Shown: positions 1 through 6,676, counted from the first letter of the stretch. The stretch: 7,324 nucleotides of DNA from Filomicrobium sp. (GCA_021775655.1 JAJFHK010000040.1:1-7324); one strand, 5' to 3'. The notes: generated by a model from the sequence alone, not told the origin. Numbers and translations are program-made.

Positions 1-643
1 CCAGGCTCGTCATCAGCGCGAGCTTGTGGCCTGCATCGAATCCGCCGATGTCGAAGGTCGGATCGGCTTCTGCATAACCCATTTCCTGAGCTTCTTTCAA
101 AACGTCAGCAAACGAGCGCCCGTCCTCTTCCATAACCGTCAGGATATAGTTGCAGGTGCCGTTGAGGATACCATAAACCCGCGAGACCTTATTGGGGATG
201 AAGGCTTCGCGCATGGTTTTGATGGCCGGAATGCCCCCGGCAACGGCAGCCTCAAAATTGAGTGCAACGGAATTTTCTTCAGCAAGCCTTGCAAGGGCAA
301 CGCCGTGCTTTGCGAGTAATGCCTTGTTGGCGGTGACGACATGCTTGCCGGACCCAAGTGCCGCTTCAATAGACGCCTTGGCTGGCCCGTCTTCGCCGCC
401 GATCAACTCGACGAAAACGTCGATATCGGGATCGGCTGCAAGTGCAACGGGATCATCAAACCAACGCATATCGTTGAGGGCGATGCCGCGATCCTTATCG
501 CGCGATCGAGCGGAGACCGCCGTCACTTTCAGGGGACGAGGTAATACGGTGGCAAGGCGTTCGCGATGCGAATCTAAGAGCTGCAGGAGGCTGGCACCAA
601 CCGTGCCGAGCCCGGCAACGCCGAGTTTGAGAGCTTCACTCAT
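1..643 (-). CDS. hom: Homoserine dehydrogenase, N-terminal part (cut by left window edge)
   Basis: This enzyme reduces aspartate 4-semialdehyde to homoserine with NAD(P)H, the branch step towards threonine and methionine, in the cytosol. I translated 214 codons from the minus strand. A Rossmann motif GLGTVG lies at residues 11-16, TANKALLAKHG follows with the conserved Lys107, then FEAAVAGGIP and NGTCNYILT. The catalytic stretch EADPTFDI..D..HK gives E192, D203 and K207, with the spacing of yeast Glu208/Asp219/Lys223 (family knowledge). The reading frame is open to base 2, so the rest of the catalytic domain and any C-terminal ACT domain lie outside. The ATG at 641-643 is chosen because the Rossmann strand begins just after it, as in relatives. 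Its Shine-Dalgarno is poor: GAGGA lies about 15 nt upstream, and an in-frame TTG sits at 653-655. It lies 130 bp downstream of the aminotransferase on the same strand, so co-transcription is possible but not shown. Confidence 0.95.
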   Translation of the reverse strand, partial: MSEALKLGVAGLGTVGASLLQLLDSHRERLATVLPRPLKVTAVSARSRDKDRGIALNDMRWFDDPVALAADPDIDVFVELIGGEDGPAKASIEAALGSGKHVVTANKALLAKHGVALARLAEENSVALNFEAAVAGGIPAIKTMREAFIPNKVSRVYGILNGTCNYILTVMEEDGRSFADVLKEAQEMGYAEADPTFDIGGFDAGHKLALMTSL

Positions 644-773
644 TGCGGGGTGCAAATGTCCTCGTGCCGTGGGTTATCGAATTTCGTCAGGGATTGAAGT
701 TCACCCATTGGTCCAGCGCCCTGCTTCAAAAAATGGCGCGTGATATTGCGAGCGCTGACGTGACAGCGATGCT

Positions 774-2000
774 TTAACGGCTCGCTTTCTGGTTCAACGG
801 GATGACGTTATCAGCCGTCTTTTGATGTTCGGCAAAAAACTTCTTCAAGTTGCGTCCGGCCTGACGGATACGCTGCTCGTTTTCGACCAACGCAATACGC
901 ACGTAACCCTCCCCGTACTCGCCAAATCCGAGTCCTGCCGAGACGGCAACGTCAGCCTTCGCAATCAGCAGCTTGGAGAACTCGACTGAACCCATGTGCT
1001 GGAACTGCTCAGGGATTGGGGCCCAGCAGAACATTGTCGCTGGTGGCGGCGGTACATCCCACCCGGCACGCGCGAAACTCTCGACCATGCAATCGCGGCG
1101 GGCGCGATAAACGTCGCGAATTTCGTCGATGCAGTCCTGCGGACCATTGAGGGCCGCGCTTGCTGCCACCTGGATCGGAGTGAAGGCACCGTAGTCGAGG
1201 TATGATTTGACGCGGGCCAAGGCTCCGATCAAGCGTTCATTGCCGACGGCAAAGCCCATGCGCCAACCCGGCATGTTGTAGGTTTTGGACAGCGAGGTGA
1301 ATTCAACGGCGATGTCGATGGCGCCGGGCACCTGAAGAATCGACGGCGGCGGGTTGTTCTCGAAGTAAACCTCTGCATATGCGATATCGGAGAGGATGAT
1401 TAGATCGAGTTTTTTGGCGAGCGCGACAGCGTCTTTATAGAATTCCAGGCTGGCGACCATCGAGGTCGGGTTGGAGGGGAAATTCAGCACTACAGCTATC
1501 GGCTTGGGCACCGAGTGGCTCCAGGACCGCTCCAGCGTGCGCAGGAATTCCTCGCCGTTACCAGCCGGCAGGTGGCGGATCGCGCCACCTGAAATGATGA
1601 ATCCGAATTCGTGGATAGGATACGTCGGGTTGGGTACAAGGATCACATCACCCGGTGCGGTAATGGCCTGCGCCATGTTGGCGAAGCCTTCCTTAGAACC
1701 GAGCGTGGCGATGACCTGCGTTTCAGGATCGAGCTTTACGTCAAAACGGCGTTCATAGTAGGCAGCCTGCGCTCGGCGCAGGCCGGGAATACCCTTGGAG
1801 GCCGAATAACGGTGCGTGCGCGGCTTTGCGACAGTTTCGATTAGCTTGTCGACAATATGCTGCGGTGTGGGCATGTCGGGATTGCCCATCCCGAGATCGA
1901 TGATATCGGCGCCGTCTGCCCGGGCGGCCGCCTTGAGCCGGTTGACTTCAGCGAAAACGTAGGGCGGCAGGCGCTTGATGGAATGGAAATCCTCGATCAC
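774..2000 (-). CDS. Class I/II PLP-dependent aminotransferase, AlaC / LL-DAP aminotransferase-like
   Basis: A cytosolic fold-type I aminotransferase of 408 aa that moves amino groups between an amino acid and a 2-oxoacid. Visible motifs are RLPPYVF (10-16), DIIDLGMGNPD (32-42), GSKEG (101-105) and VPNPTYPIH (122-130) with Y127. Also visible are FPSNPT with N177, SDIAY with D205 and Y208, SLSKTYNMPGWR with the Schiff-base lysine K239, and YVRIAL with the carboxylate-binding R368. The pattern closely resembles E. coli AlaC (glutamate-pyruvate aminotransferase). Many alphaproteobacterial copies are labelled LL-diaminopimelate or aspartate aminotransferase, and sequence alone does not settle the substrate. 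The start is GTG (1998-2000): an in-frame stop lies 18 nt upstream at 2016-2018, no ATG falls between, and GAGAG sits about 9 nt before it. Its position just upstream of hom fits a role in aspartate-family or alanine/glutamate nitrogen exchange (inference). All key residues are present. Confidence 0.93.
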   Translation of the reverse strand: MIEDFHSIKRLPPYVFAEVNRLKAAARADGADIIDLGMGNPDMPTPQHIVDKLIETVAKPRTHRYSASKGIPGLRRAQAAYYERRFDVKLDPETQVIATLGSKEGFANMAQAITAPGDVILVPNPTYPIHEFGFIISGGAIRHLPAGNGEEFLRTLERSWSHSVPKPIAVVLNFPSNPTSMVASLEFYKDAVALAKKLDLIILSDIAYAEVYFENNPPPSILQVPGAIDIAVEFTSLSKTYNMPGWRMGFAVGNERLIGALARVKSYLDYGAFTPIQVAASAALNGPQDCIDEIRDVYRARRDCMVESFARAGWDVPPPPATMFCWAPIPEQFQHMGSVEFSKLLIAKADVAVSAGLGFGEYGEGYVRIALVENEQRIRQAGRNLKKFFAEHQKTADNVIPLNQKASR

Positions 2001-2109
2001 GGAGTTGTTCTCTCGTTACGGTGTCGGGCTGATCCGCGGGTCTGGGGTACGTGTCGTTCTCAAAGCCCCCAACGGATCAAGCGGATTAATGCGGCTGGCT
2101 CTATCCATA

Positions 2110-2127
2110 GGCGCCAATCAAGGCGCC
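2110..2127. repeat. GGCGCC hairpin, possible weak terminator after the lipoprotein gene
   Basis: GGCGCC (2110-2115) and GGCGCC (2122-2127) are separated by AATCAA. Because GGCGCC is self-complementary, the two copies form a 6-bp GC stem with a 6-nt loop, extendable by one A-T pair (2109/2128). It lies about 75 nt downstream of the lipoprotein stop on the minus strand and 110 nt upstream of the aminotransferase start. The minus strand has no U-tract after it. The plus strand has only TTT, with no plus-strand gene upstream. It could be a weak terminator or an mRNA end structure. Confidence 0.4.
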
Positions 2128-2153
2128 TTTCGATACGTTAAATACGCCTTTCG
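2124..2153. repeat. Direct repeat CGCCTTTCG, 21-bp period
   Basis: The 9-mer CGCCTTTCG occurs at 2124-2132 and again at 2145-2153, centre to centre 21 bp, with ATACGTTAAATA between. The spacing is two turns of B-DNA, as in tandem binding sites for one protein. It sits in the gap upstream of the aminotransferase gene and overlaps the right arm of the GGCGCC hairpin. What binds it, if anything, is unknown. Confidence 0.4.
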
Positions 2154-2202
2154 CCGGGGCCTCGTCCAGCGCCGTTGCGCAAATCCTGCAAGCTAATGTG
2201 CG

Positions 2203-2466
2203 TTAGGGCGTCTTTTCTGGAACTTTGTATGTAATCGGGGTGATCTTGGCGGCCTGCTGCTTTTGATTTTCAGCAAGCTTGTTCATGTCCGCGAGCACCT
2301 TTTCCTGCTGCTTCTTGTTGAGAAGGGTTGCAGGTTGGCTGTGATCGATTGCGGGTAGCGCGGTCTGCGGGCTTGATACGCCGCAAGCAGTCATCGCCAC
2401 TGTGGCCACAACAAGGGCAGCCGACACGGCAATTTTTCGCAAGATTTCACGCCAAAAGTCCGGCAT
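2203..2466 (-). CDS. Small putative lipoprotein of unknown function
   Basis: An 87-residue protein not assigned to any named family. Residues 1-9 are mixed and charged (MPDFWREIL), followed by Arg10-Lys11 and a hydrophobic segment (about 12-26), then MTAC ending at Cys28. That looks like a lipoprotein signal peptide, though Met at the -3 position is not the usual Leu. The mature part would be about 60 residues. It has a Gln/Lys/Glu-rich, probably helical stretch (NKKQQEKVLADMNKLAENQKQ region, about 50-72) and a short Pro-containing end (TYKVPEKTP). If exported, it would be anchored in the inner or outer membrane facing the periplasm. The ATG at 2464-2466 is preceded by GGGAG about 11-12 nt upstream, an acceptable site. 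It lies upstream of the aminotransferase on the same strand (202 bp gap) and is divergent from phaC (208 bp). The function is unknown. Confidence 0.72.
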   Translation of the reverse strand: MPDFWREILRKIAVSAALVVATVAMTACGVSSPQTALPAIDHSQPATLLNKKQQEKVLADMNKLAENQKQQAAKITPITYKVPEKTP

Positions 2467-2526
2467 TCGCTTGTTACGCTCCCGATGGCCCAGCCCGCCG
2501 TCTTCCGCTATTGTTCCCGCTCATCG

Positions 2527-2616
2527 TTCGAATGCGATAACGGACTAATGTTGCGTTGCCGCATGGGCTGTCAAAGAACTAAGATATTCGTGAATTCTCC
2601 GCAAGACTATTCGAAT
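2527..2616. repeat. Three TTCGAA-type palindromes in the lipoprotein/phaC divergent region
   Basis: TTCGAA at 2527-2532, ATTCGTGAAT at 2586-2595 (arms ATTC/GAAT) and ATTCGAAT at 2609-2616. The last two are centred 22 bp apart and lie just downstream of the putative -10 hexamer, where a repressor could act. They may be operators of one regulator controlling phaC, the lipoprotein gene, or both. Short AT-containing palindromes also arise by chance. Confidence 0.3.
2556..2585 (+). promoter_or_regulatory. Weak sigma-70-like promoter candidate for phaC
   Basis: TTGCCG (2556-2561) and TAAGAT (2580-2585) are separated by 18 bp, about 90 bp ahead of the phaC start. Each hexamer departs from consensus by two bases. 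The choice was made by eye in a region with few alternatives, and no transcript data support it. Confidence 0.28.
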
Positions 2617-2663
2617 CGGTGCGGACCCACCAGCAGGGCAAATTCGAGCCAGCGAACCAAGGC

Positions 2664-2669
2664 AAAAGG
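2664..2669 (+). promoter_or_regulatory. Ribosome binding site of phaC
   Basis: AAAAGG ends 5 nt before the ATG at 2675. It supports this start over later in-frame ATG codons such as Met27. Confidence 0.6.
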
Positions 2670-2674
2670 CGACC

Positions 2675-4492
2675 ATGATAGACGATAAAGACGGCAGCAC
2701 ATTCGATCTGGCCAGCTACCAAATTACCAATCCGGATCAGTTCGCGCAGAACATGCTTCGGTTTCTCGAAGGCGCCGGCAAAGTTATGACCGAATTCATG
2801 GACCGGGCCGACAATAAGCAGACACCATTTTCGACCGCCAGCGAGATCCAAGACGCGTCGAAAGCATTGAATGAATTGGTTGCCCACTGGATGACGCACG
2901 ACCCGGCAAAACTTGCCGAGGGCCAGGCGCAATTGATGCGCGACTATGCCGAGATCTGGAATAATTCCCTTGTGTCGATGATGGGCGAATCGCCGAAGCC
3001 TGTTGTTGAACCAGACGCCAGCGACAATCGCTTCAAGGATCCTGACTGGACGACAAACCCCTACTTTAGTTTCTGGAAGCAGTCCTACCTCGTTACCTGC
3101 CGCTGGGCCGAAAATATGCTGGAGGCGACCGAGGGTCTCACCGAACGCGATCGACAGCGGGCCGAATACCATTTCCGGCAACTGTCCAGCGCGCTATCCC
3201 CGTCGAACTTTCCATTGACGAACCCGGAAGTCGTCCGGGAAACATTCAGGACGGATGCCCAGAACCTTGTAAACGGCGTCGTCAATCTGGCTGACGACAT
3301 GAGAAAGTCAGGCGATCTCTTGAAGATCAGCCAGACCGATATCGATGCATTCGAAGTCGGGCGCAATCTTGCGACGACACCGGGCAAGGTGGTGTTCCAG
3401 AACGAAATCATGCAGCTCATCCAGTACGCGCCGGCGACCGAGAGCGTGTACAAGACGCCGCTGCTGATCGTCCCGCCATGGATCAACAAATTTTATATTC
3501 TCGACCTGACGCCGGCTAAAAGTTTCATCAAATACGTCGTCGACCAGGGCTTCACGGTGTTTGTTATATCGTGGGTCAACCCGGATGGGTCGCTCGCCGA
3601 CACCAATTTCGACGACTATATGGTTCAGGGCGTCCTTGAAGCGGCAAAAGCGGTACAAAAGGAAACCGGAGTAAAGCGCATCAACGGGCTCGGCTACTGT
3701 GTCGGCGGCACGTTGTTGGCAACTACGCTTGCCTATCTTGCGAAGAAGGACGAACAGGTTTTTCGCTCGGTCACATTCCTGACGACGCAGGTCGACTTCA
3801 GCAAGGCTGGCGACCTCCTCTTGTTCATCGACGATGACCAGCTCGCCCACCTTGACGAGATGATGAACAAGCGTGGCTATCTCGACGGATCGCGCATGGC
3901 AAACGTATTCAACATGATGCGTCCGAAGGATCTCGTTTGGCCCTACATTGTCAACAACTACATGCTCGGAAAGAAACCGTTCCCATTCGATCTGCTATAT
4001 TGGAATCAAGACTCGACACGGATGCCGGCGGCCAACCACCACTTCTATCTTTACGAATTCTACCACGAGAACAAGCTCGCCAAGGGCAAGCTCAAGATTG
4101 CCGGAGAGAAGGTGTGCCTCAGCGATATCAAGATCCCGGTATTCGACTTGGCCACCAAAGAAGACCACATCGCACCAGCGGAGTCGGTGTTTATCGGGGC
4201 GCAGATGCTTGGCGGACCTGTCGAACTTGTGGTTGCCGGGTCCGGGCACATCGCTGGAGTCGTAAATCCGCCCTCAAAGGTAAAATACCAATATTGGACG
4301 GCCTCAAAGGCATCTGCTGACTCGCTTGAAGAATGGATGTCAATGGCTCACGAATCACCTGGATCGTGGTGGCCCTACTGGATCGAGTGGTTAGAAAAGC
4401 AAGCGGGCAAGAAAGTCGAACCCCGTGAACCAGGTAAGGTTCTTGGCGCGATCGAGGACGCGCCTGGTTCATATGTTCGGGTGAGTAGCTAG
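2675..4492 (+). CDS. phaC: Class I poly(3-hydroxyalkanoate) synthase PhaC
   Basis: PhaC polymerises (R)-3-hydroxyacyl-CoA, typically 3-hydroxybutyryl-CoA, into polyester at the surface of storage granules and releases CoA. The protein is 605 aa, in the usual class I range. The N-terminal half (about 1-240) carries the class I alpha-helical domain with DPDWTTNPYF (122-131). The alpha/beta-hydrolase domain follows: PLLIVPPWINKFYILDL (262-278), QGFTVFVISWVNPD (291-304), and the lipase-like box GYCVGG (340-345) with nucleophile C342. D497 in KEDHIAP and H525 in GSGHIAGVVNPP complete the triad. The gap between Asp and His is 28 residues, as in Cupriavidus necator PhaC (C319/D480/H508). W422 in DLVWPYIVNNY and SWWPYW near the C-terminus are also conserved family features. 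It stands alone: phaA, phaB, phaR and phasin genes are not in the window. It is divergent from a small lipoprotein gene. I see no truncation or missing residue. Confidence 0.97.
   Translation: MIDDKDGSTFDLASYQITNPDQFAQNMLRFLEGAGKVMTEFMDRADNKQTPFSTASEIQDASKALNELVAHWMTHDPAKLAEGQAQLMRDYAEIWNNSLVSMMGESPKPVVEPDASDNRFKDPDWTTNPYFSFWKQSYLVTCRWAENMLEATEGLTERDRQRAEYHFRQLSSALSPSNFPLTNPEVVRETFRTDAQNLVNGVVNLADDMRKSGDLLKISQTDIDAFEVGRNLATTPGKVVFQNEIMQLIQYAPATESVYKTPLLIVPPWINKFYILDLTPAKSFIKYVVDQGFTVFVISWVNPDGSLADTNFDDYMVQGVLEAAKAVQKETGVKRINGLGYCVGGTLLATTLAYLAKKDEQVFRSVTFLTTQVDFSKAGDLLLFIDDDQLAHLDEMMNKRGYLDGSRMANVFNMMRPKDLVWPYIVNNYMLGKKPFPFDLLYWNQDSTRMPAANHHFYLYEFYHENKLAKGKLKIAGEKVCLSDIKIPVFDLATKEDHIAPAESVFIGAQMLGGPVELVVAGSGHIAGVVNPPSKVKYQYWTASKASADSLEEWMSMAHESPGSWWPYWIEWLEKQAGKKVEPREPGKVLGAIEDAPGSYVRVSS
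4426..4471. repeat. Inverted repeat near the 3' end of phaC
   Basis: TGAACCAGG (4426-4434) and CCTGGTTCA (4463-4471) form a perfect 9-bp inverted repeat. Between them GGCGCG (4445-4450) can pair with CGCGCC (4459-4464), partly competing with the outer arms. The whole lies inside the coding region and ends 21 nt before the last base of the stop codon. There is no following T-run, so it is not a classical intrinsic terminator. It could stabilise the mRNA end or be chance in coding sequence. Confidence 0.45.
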
Positions 4493-4590
4493 CCTGCAAT
4501 CTCTGCAGCTGCGCTGTGAGATGCGTCGATGGTGTAGCTGCCTGATCGGTGCCACGATTGACTGCCGATTGAGCAGAGTCCCAAAAAGTT

Positions 4591-4643
4591 GTGATCGTAG
4601 GAAGGCTCTTTGGCCACAGGCCGAAAGCAATTCTGCCGATCAC
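4591..4643. repeat. Nested hairpin between phaC and the MipA-family gene
   Basis: Outer arms GTGATCG (4591-4597) and CGATCAC (4637-4643) are perfectly complementary. Inside them CTTTGGCC (4608-4615) pairs with GGCC-G-AAAG (4619-4627), with one bulged G and a 3-nt ACA loop. The element lies 99 bp after phaC and 80 bp before the next start. No T-run follows. It could be a leader structure of the outer-membrane protein mRNA, a Rho-dependent end for phaC, or a DNA operator with long arms. It is too small to assign to an RNA family. Confidence 0.4.
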
Positions 4644-4722
4644 TGGGAACTCACGGTAATCTGTTAACCTGAGGCAAACGTTAGCTGGTATTCAATCCGG
4701 CAAAGTTGCCACGTGAGGTCCA

Positions 4723-5559
4723 ATGATTCGCCGCTCCAAATTCGATTTCTTCGGCTGCATCGCAATTGCAGTTGGAGCTGCAATGCTGTCACCGGGCACT
4801 GCTTTAGCGCAGGACGGCGAGTACGGCTCACATGGCGGTAGTGGGTTCAGCTTAGGCATAGGCGGCGTTGTCGGTGTCAAGCCGAAGTATGAGGGCTCGG
4901 ACGAATACGAGGCATTCGGTTTTCCAATCGTTTTTCCGAAATTCGGTGGAGATGGATTGGGCGGCCGCATCAGCGTTCGCGGTGCGGATGACGTGCGGCT
5001 GAGAGCTTTCGACGCCGGGGGATTTGAGATCGGTCCGCTAGCTGGATACGCATTTGGCCGCGATGAGGACGATGGCGATCTGTTGCGAGGACTTGGCGAC
5101 GTTGACGAGGGTCTCGTCCTCGGCGCCTATCTGGCCTATTCCGCTGGACCGTTTTTGCTTGATGTCTCCTACCACCACATCGCAACTGGAGACGACAACG
5201 GCTATCTCATTCGATTTGGCGGCGGCTTGGAAAAGGAACTTCGGCGGGGATTCGTGGGAACACTGCGAGTTGGTGCGACCTTTGCAGATGATTCCTATCA
5301 AGATTCATATTTTGGTATTAGCCAAGCGCAGTCCCTCAACTCAAGAGCTGGGCTTACCCGCTACGATGCAGATGCTGGCATCAAGGACGTTCACTTAGAA
5401 CTTGGTGCTGTCGTCGAACTTTCGGAGCGCTGGAAGGTGCGCGCGAGCGGAAAATATACGCGTCTTCTCGGCGACGCTGCGGATAGCCCGATCGTCGAGA
5501 GCGAAGATCAGTTCTCCGCGCTTATTGGCGCCAGCTACACGTTCGATATCTCTCGATAA
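4723..5559 (+). CDS. MipA/OmpV-family outer-membrane protein
   Basis: A 278-residue beta-barrel protein of the MipA/OmpV family. Residues 1-29 form a Sec signal peptide: basic MIRRSK, a hydrophobic core and ALA before Gln30. Family hallmarks visible are PKYEGSDEYE (54-63), GPLAGYAFGRDEDD (104-117), YFGIS (196-200), RLLGDAADSPIVE (247-259) and a final strand SALIGASYTF (265-274). Alternating hydrophobic/polar residues throughout fit barrel strands. E. coli MipA is described as a scaffold for murein enzymes, and other members are linked to envelope stress or antibiotic resistance; the role here is open. Four residues (DISR) follow the terminal Phe, whereas barrel proteins often end in an aromatic residue. 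GAGG four nt before the ATG supports the start. It converges with the LysR gene 43 bp downstream and probably has its own promoter, though I could not point to one. Confidence 0.88.
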   Translation: MIRRSKFDFFGCIAIAVGAAMLSPGTALAQDGEYGSHGGSGFSLGIGGVVGVKPKYEGSDEYEAFGFPIVFPKFGGDGLGGRISVRGADDVRLRAFDAGGFEIGPLAGYAFGRDEDDGDLLRGLGDVDEGLVLGAYLAYSAGPFLLDVSYHHIATGDDNGYLIRFGGGLEKELRRGFVGTLRVGATFADDSYQDSYFGISQAQSLNSRAGLTRYDADAGIKDVHLELGAVVELSERWKVRASGKYTRLLGDAADSPIVESEDQFSALIGASYTFDISR

Positions 5560-5602
5560 ACGCACGTACCGCATTGTTCACTTGTAACTGGATTGCCGTT
5601 TA

Positions 5603-6676
5603 TCAGGCCGTTGCATCGTTGCGCGAACGGCCTTGACGCGGCTGCCTGGGAGAAGATTTCGTACGACGGCTTGCCGCGGGTTCCTTGTTGCGAGGCGGAT
5701 TGGCGACCTCCTCATCGAAGGATCCATTTTCTTTCGCGAACAAGGCCTCTGCAGGGGATTCGGCTGGCTTCTTGTGTCGTTTCGTAGTCGATCGGTGCGT
5801 TGGTTCTTGCAGCCAATCTGCAAGGAAGTCCAGGAATACGCGCATCCGCGGCAGCATGTTCTTCGACTTGGGGAAGATTGCCCAGACGGCACTGTCGCCG
5901 GAGGTGTCAAATTCAGTTAGCACCGGGACGAGAAATCCGGCTTTGATATCGTCTTCGACGAGGGCTGCCGAGATACGTGCCAGCCCGTGCCCATCGATAG
6001 CGGCACGATGAATCAGTGCTATATCGTTCGAGCGAACGCGGCCACCGACGCGAACCGAGCGTTCGGCGGCTTTGCGCTGGAACGGCCAATGGCAGATTTC
6101 GCCGTGGACCAGACATGAGTGGCGCTCAAGGTCTTGTGGGTTGGCAGGAGTTCCATTCAGTTTGAGGTAACCGGGCGAAGCAACGATGATCATTGGATCA
6201 TCGGCGAGCCGTTTTGCGATGAGCGAGCTATCAAGCAATACCCCTGTCTTGATAGTGATGTCGCAGCCCTCCTCGGCTGCGCCATTGCTTCGATCGCTGA
6301 CTTCAGCGTGGACATCGATTTGCGGGTAGTCGGCCACAAAGGCACTGAGACCGGCGGCCAGATCGCGGTTTCCTATCTTTGCCGGCACGCTCATTCTTAT
6401 CAGCCCGCGCGGCGTATTTCGACTGCAGTCGACGCTGGCCCTTGCCGTGTCGAATTCGATCAACATTCGCTGTGCGTGGTCAAGGAAGATACGGCCTTCC
6501 TCGGTGATATTGATTGAGCGCGTCGAACGCAAGAAAAGCCGGACGCCAAGCTCATCTTCAAGGGACTGAAGGCGCTTAGAGATTGTACCTGGTGTTAACG
6601 AGAACTCATTTCCAACCGCCGACAAATTCTGCACTGCTGCAACGCGATCGAAAATACGTAAATCTTGAATGTCCAT
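5603..6676 (-). CDS. LysR-type transcriptional regulator with a basic C-terminal tail
   Basis: A DNA-binding regulator of 357 aa. The N-terminal winged helix-turn-helix starts MDIQDLRIFDRVA, with NLSAVGNEFSLTPGTISKRL as the helix-turn-helix (about 17-36) and LFLRSTRSINITEEG as the wing. The effector-binding domain follows (about 90-292), with GLIRMSVP, YPQIDVHAEVSD, DITIKTG and GHGLARISAALVEDD, a pattern like the DmlR/CrgA subgroup. LysR proteins are usually about 300 aa and this fold ends near FLDFLADWLQEP. The last 65 residues (293-357) are an extra Lys/Arg/Pro/Ser-rich tail. The start at 6674-6676 is chosen because LysR proteins begin right at this motif, with AGG 9 nt upstream. A longer in-frame start at 6778 would add 34 residues with no family match. 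It converges with the MipA-family gene, and no divergent target gene is present upstream, so its regulon cannot be guessed. Confidence 0.9.
   Translation of the reverse strand: MDIQDLRIFDRVAAVQNLSAVGNEFSLTPGTISKRLQSLEDELGVRLFLRSTRSINITEEGRIFLDHAQRMLIEFDTARASVDCSRNTPRGLIRMSVPAKIGNRDLAAGLSAFVADYPQIDVHAEVSDRSNGAAEEGCDITIKTGVLLDSSLIAKRLADDPMIIVASPGYLKLNGTPANPQDLERHSCLVHGEICHWPFQRKAAERSVRVGGRVRSNDIALIHRAAIDGHGLARISAALVEDDIKAGFLVPVLTEFDTSGDSAVWAIFPKSKNMLPRMRVFLDFLADWLQEPTHRSTTKRHKKPAESPAEALFAKENGSFDEEVANPPRNKEPAASRRTKSSPRQPRQGRSRNDATA
5605..5633. repeat. Hairpin overlapping the stop codon of the LysR gene
   Basis: AGGCCGTT (5605-5612) and AACGGCCT (5626-5633) are a perfect 8-bp inverted repeat with a 13-nt loop. 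A competing shorter stem CGTT/AACG lies at 5617-5629. It covers the last codons and part of the stop of the LysR gene and lies 45 bp beyond the stop of the converging MipA-family gene, where a bidirectional terminator would be expected. Neither strand shows a proper T-run, so intrinsic termination is doubtful. Confidence 0.42.

Noticed and set aside
192..743. 183-codon open frame on the plus strand opposite hom
   Set aside because: It is the antisense shadow of a clear homoserine dehydrogenase; its translation is Ser/Ala/Arg-rich with no recognisable domain and no ribosome binding site.
2579..3181. 200-codon open frame on the minus strand overlapping the phaC 5' end
   Set aside because: It lies mostly antisense to strongly supported phaC; the translation resembles no family and is typical of GC-rich antisense frames.
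3308..3850. 180-codon open frame on the minus strand inside phaC
   Set aside because: Antisense shadow of the PhaC catalytic domain, with no independent coding support.
4191..4643. 150-codon open frame on the minus strand across the phaC end and the intergenic gap
   Set aside because: Its larger part is antisense to phaC, and the remainder covers the hairpin region; no family resemblance.
5560..5602. Intrinsic terminator between the convergent MipA-family and LysR genes
   Set aside because: No hairpin with a T-run is found in the 43 bp; the nearest stem lies inside the LysR end and lacks a T-run.
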